Below, in pieces: positions 15,746 through 25,276 of a DNA stretch of 64,000 nt. Both the position numbers and the translations under genes were made by a program. The notes under the pieces are model-generated. The model had not been told where the DNA came from. It worked only from the letters and a program-made list of their open reading frames with translations, and did no database searches. How positions within the stretch are numbered: position 1 is the first letter of the stretch; each line of letters begins with the position of its first letter. Source of the stretch: Sporolactobacillus laevolacticus DSM 442 (GTDB lineage: Bacteria > Bacillota > Bacilli > Bacillales > Sporolactobacillaceae); NCBI RefSeq assembly GCF_000497245.1, contig NZ_AWTC01000013.1, positions 119,085-183,084 of the forward strand. Reading direction: 5' to 3'.

Positions 15746-17839
15746 CTAATGGCTATATTTTTCTATGATCTGTGAAATTTCCTCAACTGAGGACGCCCTT
15801 ATCATCTCATCAATGTTCTCATCATCACCGAGCAGTTCTGTGAGTTGTCTTAAAGCTTTTAGATGGGTTTTATTGTCAACGGCTGCCAGTACAATGATAA
15901 TGCTAGCTGATGTCTCCAGATTACCCTCTACAAATTCGACCGGATGAGCTAAGTGAAGCAAGCTCATGCCCAACTGATTAACTCCTCTTTCTGGCCGTGC
16001 ATGCGGAATCGCAACATGCGGAGTAATCACAATATACGGTCCCACATTTTCTACTGTCTCAATCATTGCATTCACATAACTTGGCTGGATAAAGTCGCGA
16101 TCAAGCAGTGGTTGAGCTGCTACTTGAATAGCCTCTTTCCAATCATTCACATGATCCTTAAACTGTATTTCATCCTTAAAAAGCAAATCATTGAGCATCG
16201 GACTCACTCCTTGGTATATACCAGTAACAGTTGAAATTAATACATTGCCTATCGCTTCATACAGACCTACCTCATCACGTATCTCCGCAAAATTTTTAAC
16301 TACCTGAATGATTTTTTCAATTTGAAAGTGAATGGGAAGTCCTTTTGTTTCCGCATTGACACGTTCCAGCAACTTTACTTTGTTCATGTCTGAAAGGATT
16401 GGCTTAACAACAAACAATGACTTGCTGGTTTTTAGCGGCACCGTTGAAAAAATGAGATCAATAGCTGCCTCATCTATTTGGGAGAATTCCTTAACAGAAA
16501 CAACCGGCGCCCAGTCCATATCCGGAAACAAATCCATCAACTGCTGTTTCAGCATATTTGATATGCCAATCCCTTTAGGGCAGACAATCAAGGCACTTTT
16601 CTTTCCTACTGAAACACCCTCATCTTTTAGAATTGATGCAAAATGCAAGGTTAAAAAACCAATTTCATCATCCGAGATGGTCTTGTGGATCAATTTTTCC
16701 ATATTTTTCAGGCAATACCTAACAATGAAAAATAGATCCAAATATTCTTTTTTAATTGATTTGAGGTAAGGATTATAGACTGGGGTATCGAAAATCAGTC
16801 GATAATAACAAGGTTCCAAATGCATCATTAGATTTTTCTTAAAAAAATCACGATTTTTTAACGGAATAGAGCTTAACTGTTCAAAACGACGAATCATTTG
16901 ATTGGCGATCTCATCTAATTTTTCCCGCTCTTCGGGTAAGGATTGCCGCATAAGATGATCTTCTTTTAATTGCAGACCAAGAAACAATGTGGTGAAATAG
17001 ACATGTTCATCTTGATCACTGGCTACTCCTAGCAACCGTATAAACATCTTGGAAATCTCTGAAGCTTGAGTCTTTTCAATGCAAAGATGTTGGACATAAT
17101 AATGAATGATATGCCTTGGAAAATCTGATTTTGTACAGGCGTTGATTCGAAAAAGAAGAAACACGAGATAGGCCGCCAACTCTTTGGCATTGTCTTCAAC
17201 ATACTTAATTTGATGTGTATCTTCAATCTGAGTCAGTTTTTGATGAATATCGATAAAAACTTCGAAAAATTTCTTACCATGTTGATTTGAATTATATAAT
17301 TGCGCCAGCAGCTCCATTCCGGACGCTAAATGATAAATCTTTGAAACACATTCTCTGGCAAGATTACGAATTTCCCATTCACTCCCAGATAAAAAATACC
17401 CTCTTCTTCGGTCATAATTAATAGAAACTTCGCGATACATGGAGTGGCTGCCGGCACGTTTGATTAGCTCGATCATTGTGTTCCTGCTTAAACGAAGCGT
17501 GCTTATAAACTGCTGAAGAGGTAAATAGTCATTCTGAATGAATATGAGCAGGTAAATAACGCATAGTCTTTCCTCCTCTGAGAGATCGTAGCCTTGATTC
17601 AATACAGTCTTCATTCCATCGATTTTGATTGTGTTAATCTTCCCATCAACGACCAACCCATAGCCCCTTCGATTTCTTATCGGCGCTAGTTGATGGTCAT
17701 CGAGCCAATCGTTTATTTTCTGAAGGTCATACTGGATCATCCTTCTGCTCATTCCTGTAATGCTTTCCAACTGTTTCATCGTAATAAATTTGTACTTTAA
17801 GATTGTCTGAAACAACTGAGCTGCCCTTTGATCCAACAT
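15746..17839 (-). CDS. PRD-containing regulator with EIIB and EIIA domains
   Basis: A 697-residue BglG/MtlR-type activator or antiterminator-like protein. Order: N-terminal helix-turn-helix (MKQLESITGMSRRMIQYDL), a second HTH, PRD1 and PRD2 (YVQHLCIE; FLTLHFASIL), an EIIB-like domain with cysteine (IVCPKGIGISNML) and a C-terminal EIIA of the fructose/mannitol type with phosphohistidine (AIPHARPERG). A GGGAGGATC site precedes the ATG. It is the first gene of the operon with EIIB and EIIC, so it probably activates its own operon in response to the sugar carried by that PTS. A CRE-like sequence with two mismatches lies upstream at 17870-17883. Confidence 0.9.
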   Translation of the reverse strand: MLDQRAAQLFQTILKYKFITMKQLESITGMSRRMIQYDLQKINDWLDDHQLAPIRNRRGYGLVVDGKINTIKIDGMKTVLNQGYDLSEEERLCVIYLLIFIQNDYLPLQQFISTLRLSRNTMIELIKRAGSHSMYREVSINYDRRRGYFLSGSEWEIRNLARECVSKIYHLASGMELLAQLYNSNQHGKKFFEVFIDIHQKLTQIEDTHQIKYVEDNAKELAAYLVFLLFRINACTKSDFPRHIIHYYVQHLCIEKTQASEISKMFIRLLGVASDQDEHVYFTTLFLGLQLKEDHLMRQSLPEEREKLDEIANQMIRRFEQLSSIPLKNRDFFKKNLMMHLEPCYYRLIFDTPVYNPYLKSIKKEYLDLFFIVRYCLKNMEKLIHKTISDDEIGFLTLHFASILKDEGVSVGKKSALIVCPKGIGISNMLKQQLMDLFPDMDWAPVVSVKEFSQIDEAAIDLIFSTVPLKTSKSLFVVKPILSDMNKVKLLERVNAETKGLPIHFQIEKIIQVVKNFAEIRDEVGLYEAIGNVLISTVTGIYQGVSPMLNDLLFKDEIQFKDHVNDWKEAIQVAAQPLLDRDFIQPSYVNAMIETVENVGPYIVITPHVAIPHARPERGVNQLGMSLLHLAHPVEFVEGNLETSASIIIVLAAVDNKTHLKALRQLTELLGDDENIDEMIRASSVEEISQIIEKYSH

Positions 17840-17966
17840 CTCGTTGATCCTCCCTCAATAATCATATAACGAAAGCGGATACATTTTTACACTGGTTGAG
17901 TACAGTTCTTGTGCTAATCTATGCACAATGTTGTATGTTCTTTTTTTTGATAACCATTGACAGCAA

Positions 17967-18002
17967 TAAAAAAGGCCCTTATAAAATCCAGTTATAAGGG
18001 CT
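17967..18002 (-). terminator. Terminator of tal-tkt
   Basis: A perfect 10-bp stem GCCCTTATAA / TTATAAGGGC is followed by six T on the minus strand. It separates tkt from the PTS regulator gene, so the two groups are neighbours but probably separate transcription units. Confidence 0.9.
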
Positions 18003-18018
18003 TAAATAAGGCATGAAT

Positions 18019-20031
18019 TTAGATATGTTGCTTAAGTGACTTCAAACGTTTGAATTGATTTGCCACTTTTTCCGGCGTAAAACCATATTCCTTGGCAACC
18101 GTACTTGCAGGTGCTGATGCGCCGAAACGGTCGATCGTGACGAGTACGCCTTCTGAACCGACAAACTCATGCCAGCCCTGGGATGCGCCCATCTCTACGC
18201 CGACGCGTGCTGTTAGGTGTGCCGGAAGAACAACTTCCTTGTAGGTTGCTGACTGCTCGCGAAACAACTCCCACGATGGCAAGCTGACGACGCGTACATG
18301 GATCTGTTCCGTCTCAAGCAGCTGTTGCGCTTTTACGGCCAGCCCCACTTCTGAGCCGGTTGCGAGTAGAATGCCCTCCGGTTTGCTACCCTTCGCCTCA
18401 CTGACAATATAGCCGCCGCGTTGCACGCCTTCTGTGGCCTGATCCACTTCCCCTTCCACCGTGTCAACGTTCTGGCGGGTTAGGACAAGAACGGTCGGGC
18501 GGTTACGGCTTTCCACCGCTACTTTCCAAGCCTCGCGTACTTCATTGCCATCTGCCGGTCTGAGCACATTCAAATTTGGAATCGCCCTTAGGCCGGCCAG
18601 CTGCTCAATCGGTTCATGCGTCGGACCGTCTTCGCCGACCGCGATCGAGTCATGCGTGAACACAAAGATTGATGGGATGCCCATTAGAGCGGCCAGGCGA
18701 ATCGCCGGTTTGGCATAATCGGAGAAGGTGAAGAACGTTGATCCGTAGGGAATCACACCGCCGTGCAGCGCCATGCCGTTAACTGCGGCACTCATGGCAA
18801 ATTCACGCACCCCGAACCAGATGTTACGGCCGTTGTAGGATTCCGGCAAAAATTCGCCGCCATCCTTGATCGCCGTTTTTGTTGATGATGCGAGATCCGC
18901 TGCACCTCCGAACAACGCTGGCACTGTTTTGGCAAGTGCATTGATTACTTCACCTGACGTCTGACGTGTGGCTTTCTTCGTACCCAATTCGTATTGCGGC
19001 AGCGGATCCGCATAATTCGCTGCGAGTTCCCTGCCGATTGCCGCTCTCAGCTCGGCAGCTAGTTCTGGATATGCTTCGCTATAGGCCTCAAACTGTTTCT
19101 TCCAAGCCTTTTCCGCAGCGGCTTCAGACACATTCAGTGCATTGAAATGGTCGCGCACTTCGTCCGGCACATAGAACGGATCATGTTCCCAGCCATAATT
19201 TTTCTTTGTCGCTTCGGTTTCTTCTGCGCCAAGTGGGTTGCCATGTACCTTGCTGGTGCCAGCGACATTAGGTGCACCAAAGCCAATTGTCGTTCGCACT
19301 TCGATCAGAGTAGGGTGTTTATCATCTGCAGTCGCCTGATCAATTGCTGCCTGGATCGTCGCCACATCATTGCCGTCTTCGATCAGAATCGTCTGCCAGC
19401 CGTACGCATCAAAACGCTGACGCACCTGTTCAGAGAACGACATGCTAAGCTTTCCGTCTAGTGAAATATTATTTGAATCATAGAGCAGAATCAGTTTTCC
19501 TAATTTCAACCGCCCAGCAAGGGATGCGGCTTCCGAAGCCACACCTTCCATCAGGTCACCGTCCCCGCAAAGCGCGTAGGTGTGGTGGTTAATGATCGGG
19601 AAACCGTCGCGGTTATAAGTGGCGGCAAGATGTGCCTCGGCCATCGCCATACCGACCGCCATCGCGATTCCTTGCCCGAGCGGGCCGGTCGTTGCTTCAA
19701 CCCCTACTGTGTGGCCATATTCCGGATGACCCGGTGTCAGGCTGCCCCACTGGCGGAACCGTTTGAGTTCCTCCAACGGTAAGCCGTAATTGAACAAGTG
19801 GAGCAAGCTGTAGAGCAGCATCGAGCCATGCCCTGCTGACAGCACAAACCGATCACGGTCGAACCATTTGGGATCAGCCGGATTGTGCTTCATCTTCTTT
19901 GCCCAGAGGGTGTATGCCATCGGTGCCGCCCCCATCGGCAGTCCAGGATGTCCAGAATTCGCCTTGTCAATCGCATCAATCGATAAGGTACGGATCGTAT
20001 CAATCGACAATTGTTCAATAGCAGTGGTCAT
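18019..20031 (-). CDS. tkt: Transketolase
   Basis: Thiamine-diphosphate enzyme of the non-oxidative pentose phosphate pathway that moves two-carbon units between ketoses and aldoses. The 670 residues are full length. Visible motifs are the N-terminal SGHPGLPMG, the ThDP motif from [13 protein letters not shown] to NNISLDG (about 155-190), and the pyrimidine-binding middle domain with [20 protein letters not shown] near 465. It lies 72 bases downstream of tal, with a CRE-like site between. The catabolic setting beside PTS operons suggests an inducible or second copy for sugar catabolism, which cannot be checked from this window. Confidence 0.97.
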   Translation of the reverse strand: MTTAIEQLSIDTIRTLSIDAIDKANSGHPGLPMGAAPMAYTLWAKKMKHNPADPKWFDRDRFVLSAGHGSMLLYSLLHLFNYGLPLEELKRFRQWGSLTPGHPEYGHTVGVEATTGPLGQGIAMAVGMAMAEAHLAATYNRDGFPIINHHTYALCGDGDLMEGVASEAASLAGRLKLGKLILLYDSNNISLDGKLSMSFSEQVRQRFDAYGWQTILIEDGNDVATIQAAIDQATADDKHPTLIEVRTTIGFGAPNVAGTSKVHGNPLGAEETEATKKNYGWEHDPFYVPDEVRDHFNALNVSEAAAEKAWKKQFEAYSEAYPELAAELRAAIGRELAANYADPLPQYELGTKKATRQTSGEVINALAKTVPALFGGAADLASSTKTAIKDGGEFLPESYNGRNIWFGVREFAMSAAVNGMALHGGVIPYGSTFFTFSDYAKPAIRLAALMGIPSIFVFTHDSIAVGEDGPTHEPIEQLAGLRAIPNLNVLRPADGNEVREAWKVAVESRNRPTVLVLTRQNVDTVEGEVDQATEGVQRGGYIVSEAKGSKPEGILLATGSEVGLAVKAQQLLETEQIHVRVVSLPSWELFREQSATYKEVVLPAHLTARVGVEMGASQGWHEFVGSEGVLVTIDRFGASAPASTVAKEYGFTPEKVANQFKRLKSLKQHI

Positions 20032-20079
20032 TGTTATCCTCCCTATTCATGTAGTGATCGGATCACGTCCCCGCTAATT

Positions 20080-20093
20080 TTTAAACGTTTTCA
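20080..20093 (-). promoter_or_regulatory. CRE-like site between tal and tkt
   Basis: The minus strand reads TGAAAACGTTTAAA, one mismatch from TGWAANCGNTNWCA. It lies 11 bases after the tal stop and 49 before the tkt start, so it could control tkt by roadblock or an internal promoter. Confidence 0.5.
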
Positions 20094-20103
20094 CTGATTC
20101 AGC

Positions 20104-20823
20104 TTACAAAATTGAATAGCCGAGTGACTCGATATCTTTGTTAAATCCTTTGACGGTATCCAGCGATACCTCTTCCAGTGGTTTGCCAACTTTTTTCAGT
20201 TTCGAGATGATTTCTGGCGTACAAGTAATAATGTCAACGCCTAAACGATCAGCCTCATACACATTGAACACTTCACGAGAGCTGGCCCAAAGCAGATTTG
20301 CCCCTTTTTTTGTCTTGCAAATCTCAACCGATTTCTTCATATACGGAATCGGATCGACACCAACATCAGCAATGCGTCCGGCGAATACGGAGACGATGTT
20401 TTCGACATTCGGATTCAGGGCTGCTACCGTTTCTTCCACTTGCTTCAAGGTCAGGATTGCCGTCACATTCAGAGAATAACCCTTATCTTCAAGTTTCTTA
20501 ATCAGAGGAATCGAAGATTCACCCTTGGTGTTGGTGATTGGAATCTTGATAAAAACATTATCTCCGAAAGAATGGATCTTTTCCGCTTCCTTTTCCATTG
20601 TTTCAAAATCGTCTGCGAAAACTTCAAAGGACAACGGCAAATCCGGAATTTTTTCAACGACTTCCTTGGCAAAAGCTACATAATCTTTTACGCCGGCCTT
20701 TTTCATTAGACTCGGATTAGTCGTAAACCCGGAAACAATTCCAGATTCATAAGCTGAAAGCATATCGTCAAGTACCGCACCGTCCGCATAAATTTTCACG
20801 TTCAAATTTACCACTTCAGTCAC
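20104..20823 (-). CDS. tal: Transaldolase (short, decameric type)
   Basis: A Schiff-base aldolase of 239 residues that transfers dihydroxyacetone units in the pentose phosphate pathway. The active-site lysine is in VFIKIPITN (about residue 93). Other family landmarks are SGFTTNPSLMKKAG near 33 and SVFAGRIADVGVDP near 148. It is longer than fructose-6-phosphate aldolase and lies in the short TalC-like transaldolase group. First gene of the tal-tkt unit. The 365 bases upstream hold AT-rich probable promoter sequence and the terminator of the hydantoinase operon, with no gene. Confidence 0.93.
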   Translation of the reverse strand: MTEVVNLNVKIYADGAVLDDMLSAYESGIVSGFTTNPSLMKKAGVKDYVAFAKEVVEKIPDLPLSFEVFADDFETMEKEAEKIHSFGDNVFIKIPITNTKGESSIPLIKKLEDKGYSLNVTAILTLKQVEETVAALNPNVENIVSVFAGRIADVGVDPIPYMKKSVEICKTKKGANLLWASSREVFNVYEADRLGVDIITCTPEIISKLKKVGKPLEEVSLDTVKGFNKDIESLGYSIL

Positions 20824-21071
20824 TCCCTATTAAAATGACATCAAAAAGACACGATTAATAAAACTTATTATTATCCAAAAATAAAAATTCAACTTTTCGC
20901 AGAATTTTTTTCATAAAGTGGGAAGTAAAATAAATGAAAAAAAAGATTTGCAACCATATTAATTTATATGATCATTTTTGACAGGATTTCAATGATTATT
21001 ATCGCCGCAATGAAAATACTCAGAAAATCCCGAAACCCTTAACTCGTCTATTAATAAAGCTCGTCAATGCA

Positions 21072-21133
21072 TAAAAATACCTTCCACGATGCACGATTAT
21101 GAAAGTGAACATACATCATGAGAAGGTATTTTG
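21072..21133 (-). terminator. Long hairpin terminator of the hydantoinase operon
   Basis: Outer arms AAAATACCTTC / GAAGGTATTTT are perfect (11 bp). The inner arms CATGATGTATG / CGTGCATCGTG pair fully only in minus-strand RNA, where three G-U pairs replace the A-C mismatches of the other strand. Five T then follow. The strand asymmetry supports function in the transcript that ends the 21189-32350 operon. Confidence 0.8.
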
Positions 21134-21188
21134 TTTTCGTTCTTATAGTGACAATAACACTATTTTTTCCCATCCATTTACATTCTTT

Positions 21189-22589
21189 TCAGTTCCAGAT
21201 CCGAACACCATCATTAACCTTTTTCCTTTTCAGGAATTGTCCCCGACCTTCATGTCCGATAAACGCTCCATCTTTGCAGATTACTTCTCCTCTAGATAAC
21301 GTCATCACAGGATAGCCTTGTAGCTCAAAGCCTTCATAACATGTGTAATCAACATGTTCATGGAGAAAATCGCTTCTGAGCGTCACTTTCTTTTTTGGAT
21401 CGATCATTACAAGATCGGCATCTGCACCTACAGTGATGTCTCCCTTTTTTGGATAAAGGCCCATCAGCTTTGCCGGATTCGTGCTGATGATCTTTACAAA
21501 ATCTTGCAGACTAATTCTTTTTTTCATCACGCCTTCTGAAAAAAGAAGTGGAATTCGGGTTTCAATCCCTGGTGCGCCATTTGGGCATTTGCTGAAATCA
21601 TCTCTTCCAGCCTGTTTGTCACCATGAAAATTAAACGGACAATGATCGGTTCCGATCACATCCAGTGTACCTTCACTTATGTAGTTCCAAAGCAGATTTT
21701 GATTGGATTTTCTCCGCAGCGGAGGACTCATGATGTACTTCAGTCCTCCATTATCCGGCTCACGATAACATTCCTGGTCCAGGAATAAATATTGCGGGCA
21801 AGTCTCACCGTGCACATTGCGCTTTTTCTGTTTCGCTTCGGCAATGATTTTCGCCGCTTTCGCTGTAGAAACATGAACAATATAAATCGGCGCATCTCCA
21901 GCAATTTCGGACAGAGTGATCATTCGGCCGACTGCTTCGGCTTCAGCTTCTTCCGGCCTGCTGAGTGCGTGAAAAATTGGCGATTTCTGATTATGTTCGA
22001 GATAGTGTTTCTTAAAAAAGCTAAGTATACCGTCATTTTCACAGTGAATGGCGGTGACAGCGCCAAGATCGCCTAGCCGTTTCATTACTCTCAGAGCAGC
22101 TTCATCATCTAATTTGTAGTCATAAGTCAGATAAATTTTGAAGCTTGTAATGCCCTCGTTTTCAATGATGCTCGCCATTTCATCTAAAATTGCCTCATCG
22201 ACATGCTGAATCACACCGTGAAAACTGTAGTCAATCACCGCTTTTCCGTAGGCGTAGCCATGATAGACGTCTACCCGGTTTTTCAAGCTGCAACCCGCTG
22301 GACCGAATTCCATATGATCCACGATACATGTTGTACCGCCACAGGCTGCGGCAACCGTTCCGGTATAAAAGTCATCGGTTGCTACATAGTTACCTTGATG
22401 AAGATTCAGGTGGGTGTGCACATCGACACCGCCGGGCAGAATATACAGTCCGGACGCGTCGATGACTTCATCCGTCACCAAGCCTTCACAGTTACCGATC
22501 ATCTGAATGATTCCCTCAGACATATACAAATCGCCTTGCACGACTCTCTCAGAAGTGACAATGGTTCCATTTTTAATCAAACCCTTCAT
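21189..22589 (-). CDS. D-hydantoinase / dihydropyrimidinase family amidohydrolase (copy 1)
   Basis: A cyclic amidohydrolase of 466 residues that opens hydantoin or dihydropyrimidine rings to N-carbamoyl amino acids. Metal ligands are visible: HTHLN (HxH, about 58), the bridging carboxylated lysine in TSFKIYLTYDYK (about 150), IHCEND (about 183), VHVSTAKAA (about 239) and the aspartate in GTDHCPF (about 316). An upstream in-frame GTG lies inside the Shine-Dalgarno sequence, so the ATG at 22589 is chosen. It is the last gene of the ten-gene operon, separated from the racemase gene by 259 bases containing a 21-bp tandem array. Substrate specificity is not known. Confidence 0.92.
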   Translation of the reverse strand: MKGLIKNGTIVTSERVVQGDLYMSEGIIQMIGNCEGLVTDEVIDASGLYILPGGVDVHTHLNLHQGNYVATDDFYTGTVAAACGGTTCIVDHMEFGPAGCSLKNRVDVYHGYAYGKAVIDYSFHGVIQHVDEAILDEMASIIENEGITSFKIYLTYDYKLDDEAALRVMKRLGDLGAVTAIHCENDGILSFFKKHYLEHNQKSPIFHALSRPEEAEAEAVGRMITLSEIAGDAPIYIVHVSTAKAAKIIAEAKQKKRNVHGETCPQYLFLDQECYREPDNGGLKYIMSPPLRRKSNQNLLWNYISEGTLDVIGTDHCPFNFHGDKQAGRDDFSKCPNGAPGIETRIPLLFSEGVMKKRISLQDFVKIISTNPAKLMGLYPKKGDITVGADADLVMIDPKKKVTLRSDFLHEHVDYTCYEGFELQGYPVMTLSRGEVICKDGAFIGHEGRGQFLKRKKVNDGVRIWN

Positions 22590-22624
22590 AGATAAAGGCA
22601 CCTCTTCAATCGTTTATTTTCACA

Positions 22625-22808
22625 CTTTTTCGGCTCAATTTATGCTTGATCCGGTTGTACTTCAGGATTTCGGTTTCACTTCCGCTTGTTTCGGCTCTAC
22701 TTTCACAGGTTTCGGTCTAACTACTTCCTGATTCGGCTCTACTTTTTCGGGGTTCGGTCTAAGTTTGCTCTTGTTCTGTCTAACCTTTACTCTGCCTAAC
22801 TGTCTGCT
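22625..22808. repeat. 21-bp tandem repeat array between racemase and hydantoinase genes
   Basis: Units beginning TTCGGCTCTAC or TTCGGTCTAAC (or close variants) start at about 22629, 22650, 22669, 22690, 22711, 22732, 22753 and 22774. The last five starts are exactly 21 bases apart, and the two unit types alternate to give a 42-bp higher-order repeat. It fills an intra-operon gap and has no open frame. Twenty-one bases equal two turns of B-DNA. Confidence 0.75.
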
Positions 22809-22848
22809 GCCAATCACTAGGCCAACCTGCTCTGAAAGTAATACTTTC

Positions 22849-23553
22849 TTACAAAGGAAACAGCCCTTTCGGCGGTTCTTGATAAAGCCCTGCTTTTGAT
22901 GTGTTCAGCCCAGTATCCACGATCATCTTCAGCATTTTAATACCCGTGACAACCGGATCAATAACCGGGATATGGAGACTGTCCTCCATTTTTTCTTTCA
23001 ATCCGGTCATGCTGGCGCAACCAAGGATTAGTACCTCTGCACCATCCGCCACACATGAGCGGCCCACTTCAATAAAACGAGCATATTTGCTGCCTCGGTC
23101 CTGTTCAATTGCCAGTACATCAAGATTAATGGCGCGTACAGTGGCGCAGCGCTTTTCTAAGCCGTACTGGTCGATCAGATCCTCCATCATCGGAACGGCT
23201 TTCTGCAAAGCCGTAATAACCACAAATTTTTTCCCGAGCAGAAGTGCAGCAGAAAAAGATGCTTCTGCAATACCAATGACCGGACAAGAGCAGATTTCCT
23301 TAAGTGCATAGAGTCCCGGATCTCCAAAACATGCAATCAGAATACCATCATAAGTTTGTTGATCCTTCTGAACCATCTTTATGAGTTCATAGGCAGCGAT
23401 TTGGTAATCATAGAACGATTCCAGTGATTCGGGTCCAGTGGTTGGGCGGACAACACGCACATCCACATGTGGAAGAACGCCTGTAATTACCTCGTGAATC
23501 GAAGCCGTCATATCTTCACTCGTGTTTGGATTAATCACAAGTAGTTTTTTCAT
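22849..23553 (-). CDS. Hydantoin racemase (Asp/Glu racemase family)
   Basis: A 234-residue racemase that interconverts D- and L-5-substituted hydantoins, letting a stereospecific hydantoinase use both forms. Family motifs are VINPNTSEDM (about 5-14) and the two catalytic cysteines in IACFGDPGLY (about 76) and LGCASMTGL (about 180). The start at 23553 is preferred because it leaves a 5-base gap to the ABC ATPase gene and has GCAGGTGATC upstream. Operon context with two hydantoinases and a D-aminoacylase supports hydantoin over aspartate or glutamate as the substrate. Confidence 0.87.
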   Translation of the reverse strand: MKKLLVINPNTSEDMTASIHEVITGVLPHVDVRVVRPTTGPESLESFYDYQIAAYELIKMVQKDQQTYDGILIACFGDPGLYALKEICSCPVIGIAEASFSAALLLGKKFVVITALQKAVPMMEDLIDQYGLEKRCATVRAINLDVLAIEQDRGSKYARFIEVGRSCVADGAEVLILGCASMTGLKEKMEDSLHIPVIDPVVTGIKMLKMIVDTGLNTSKAGLYQEPPKGLFPL

Positions 23554-23558
23554 ACCGA

Positions 23559-24392
23559 TCACCTGCTGATCGCCGATTGAAATTGATCCCAAAGCTCATC
23601 GGAGGACAGCACATCCCGGCTGATTCCAAATCTGTTCAACGCCTGAGCGATCCGCGTCGCCTCCGGTACCTTCACATAAGCTTTTGCCAATACATCCGGT
23701 TGTGAAAACACTTCTTTTGTGTCGCCGTCGAGCAGGATTTTCCCCTGACAGAGCACAATCACACGCTTAGCAAATTTGGCAACGATATCCATTTCATGGG
23801 TAATAATGATGATGGTATGGCCCCGCTCTTCGTTCAGCTTTTTCAGAAATTCCATAATCTCCACGGACTGACGGTAATCCTGTCCTGTCGTCGGCTCATC
23901 AACAATAATCACTTTCGGCCGCAGCGCAAGAATCGAAGCGATCGACACGCGCTGTCTCAAACCCTTGGGCAGGAAAAAGGGATGCATTGATAGATAGTCT
24001 TCTTTAATCCCTGCGACGGCGGCAGCTTCAGTCACCCGCTCTTCGATTTCTTCTTCCGACAGACCAACGTTTTTCGGCGCATAGGCAATCTCTTTCCTTA
24101 CCTCATTGTTGAACAGCTGGTGATCCGGATTCTGGAAAACATAACCGACTTCCTTGACCAGTTTCTTAATCACTCGCTTTTGGCTCGTGTCGATACCGCC
24201 GCACTTTACATAGCCCTGTGAAGGTTTTAACAGCCCATTCAAGGTTTTCGCGAAGGTCGTTTTTCCAGCACCGTTCTGACCGATCAAGGCAATAAATTCC
24301 CCGCTCTTGATAGTCAAATCGATTCCTTTCAGAGCTTCTGTTCCATCACGATAGGCAAAATGCATATCTTTCACTTCAATGACATCGGTCAT
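23559..24392 (-). CDS. ECF transporter ATP-binding subunit with degenerate signature motif
   Basis: A 277-residue ABC ATPase. Walker A is GQNGAGKTT (about 38-46), the Q-loop lies in YVFQNPDHQL and Walker B is VIIVDEPTTGQD with the catalytic Glu. The family signature LSGGQ is replaced by LPKGL (in FFLPKGLRQRVS), while the partner ATPase keeps LSGGQ. It overlaps that partner gene by 4 bases. Together with EcfT and the S component it forms an energy-coupling-factor importer. One degenerate nucleotide site is common in heterodimeric ABC pairs but unusual for ECF ATPases. Confidence 0.88.
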   Translation of the reverse strand: MTDVIEVKDMHFAYRDGTEALKGIDLTIKSGEFIALIGQNGAGKTTFAKTLNGLLKPSQGYVKCGGIDTSQKRVIKKLVKEVGYVFQNPDHQLFNNEVRKEIAYAPKNVGLSEEEIEERVTEAAAVAGIKEDYLSMHPFFLPKGLRQRVSIASILALRPKVIIVDEPTTGQDYRQSVEIMEFLKKLNEERGHTIIIITHEMDIVAKFAKRVIVLCQGKILLDGDTKEVFSQPDVLAKAYVKVPEATRIAQALNRFGISRDVLSSDELWDQFQSAISR

Positions 24393-25255
24393 TTGATCGC
24401 CTCCTTACGCGCACAAATTGATTGTGCGATTTCAATCGTTTCTTCAACTGAGGTCGTCATGGGGCCGTCATACAATCCTGCCTGTTTCAGCTGATCGAGA
24501 AAAACAATAGAAGCCGGCGGATTGAGTCCGAGTTCCAGCAATTCCCCGACATTTTCAAAAAAGCGTTCCGGCTCTGCATATCGTGCGATCTTCCCCTGAT
24601 GGACTAGAATTAGGCGATCCGACAGTCGGGCGAGCCGATCCAATGTGTGCTCAACCATGATAATCGTCATGTGCAGCTCTTCTTTCATCCGCGCGCAAAT
24701 GTTGAAGATGCTATCCTTACCAATTGGATCAAGCATCGACGTCGGCTCATCTAAAATGATAACTCTTGGCTGCATCGCAAGGACAGAAGCAATCGCAACG
24801 CGCTGCTTCTGTCCGCCTGACAGATCATAAGGCGATTTATCGAGCAGGCTTTCAAGTCCGGTAATATCCGCCACCCATTGAATTCTTTCTTTAATTTCAT
24901 CGCTGCCCAGCCCGATATTTTCCATGCCGAACGCCAGCTCCTCTTCAACACTCATTGAGGTAAACTGTGCTTCGGGATCGGCGAAAACAAAGCCCACATA
25001 CTTCGCAAGTTCTTGCGCGTTTAAATCACGGATATTTTTTCCGAATAACCGAACCTCGCCTTTGTAACTGCCAATAAAATTATGCGGAATCAATCCTTTG
25101 ATACAAGAAACAAGCGTCGTCTTCCCCGATTCATTTGGTCCGCACACGCCAATAAACATGTTTTCTTCGATCTCCAGACTCACATCTTCGAGGGCAGGAT
25201 GATCGGTATCGGTATATTGCCAAGTTAATTGATTGATTTCAATAATTTTTTCCAT
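24389..25255 (-). CDS. ECF transporter ATP-binding subunit (canonical)
   Basis: A 288-residue ABC ATPase with Walker A GPNESGKTT (about 40), Q-loop VGFVFADPEAQF (in which the usual Gln is replaced by Ala, the motif being FADPEAQ), intact signature [10 protein letters not shown] (about 143) and Walker B VIILDEPTSMLD. Dimerises with the product of the overlapping next gene and drives EcfT. EcfT ends 21 bases upstream. Its presence in this operon marks the importer as dedicated to the substrate of the hydantoinases and not shared with vitamin transporters. Confidence 0.88.
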   Translation of the reverse strand: MEKIIEINQLTWQYTDTDHPALEDVSLEIEENMFIGVCGPNESGKTTLVSCIKGLIPHNFIGSYKGEVRLFGKNIRDLNAQELAKYVGFVFADPEAQFTSMSVEEELAFGMENIGLGSDEIKERIQWVADITGLESLLDKSPYDLSGGQKQRVAIASVLAMQPRVIILDEPTSMLDPIGKDSIFNICARMKEELHMTIIMVEHTLDRLARLSDRLILVHQGKIARYAEPERFFENVGELLELGLNPPASIVFLDQLKQAGLYDGPMTTSVEETIEIAQSICARKEAIK

Positions 25256-25276
25256 AAATGATTCTCCTGTAAAGCT

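Noticed and set aside
17870-17883. A CRE site before the PRD regulator gene
   Set aside because: It has two mismatches including the first conserved T, so it is mentioned only as weak support and not listed as a feature.
15746-20823. A single operon from tal through the ascorbate-type PTS genes
   Set aside because: A perfect terminator after tkt (17967-18002) and a separate ribosome-binding and promoter region before the regulator argue for two transcription units.
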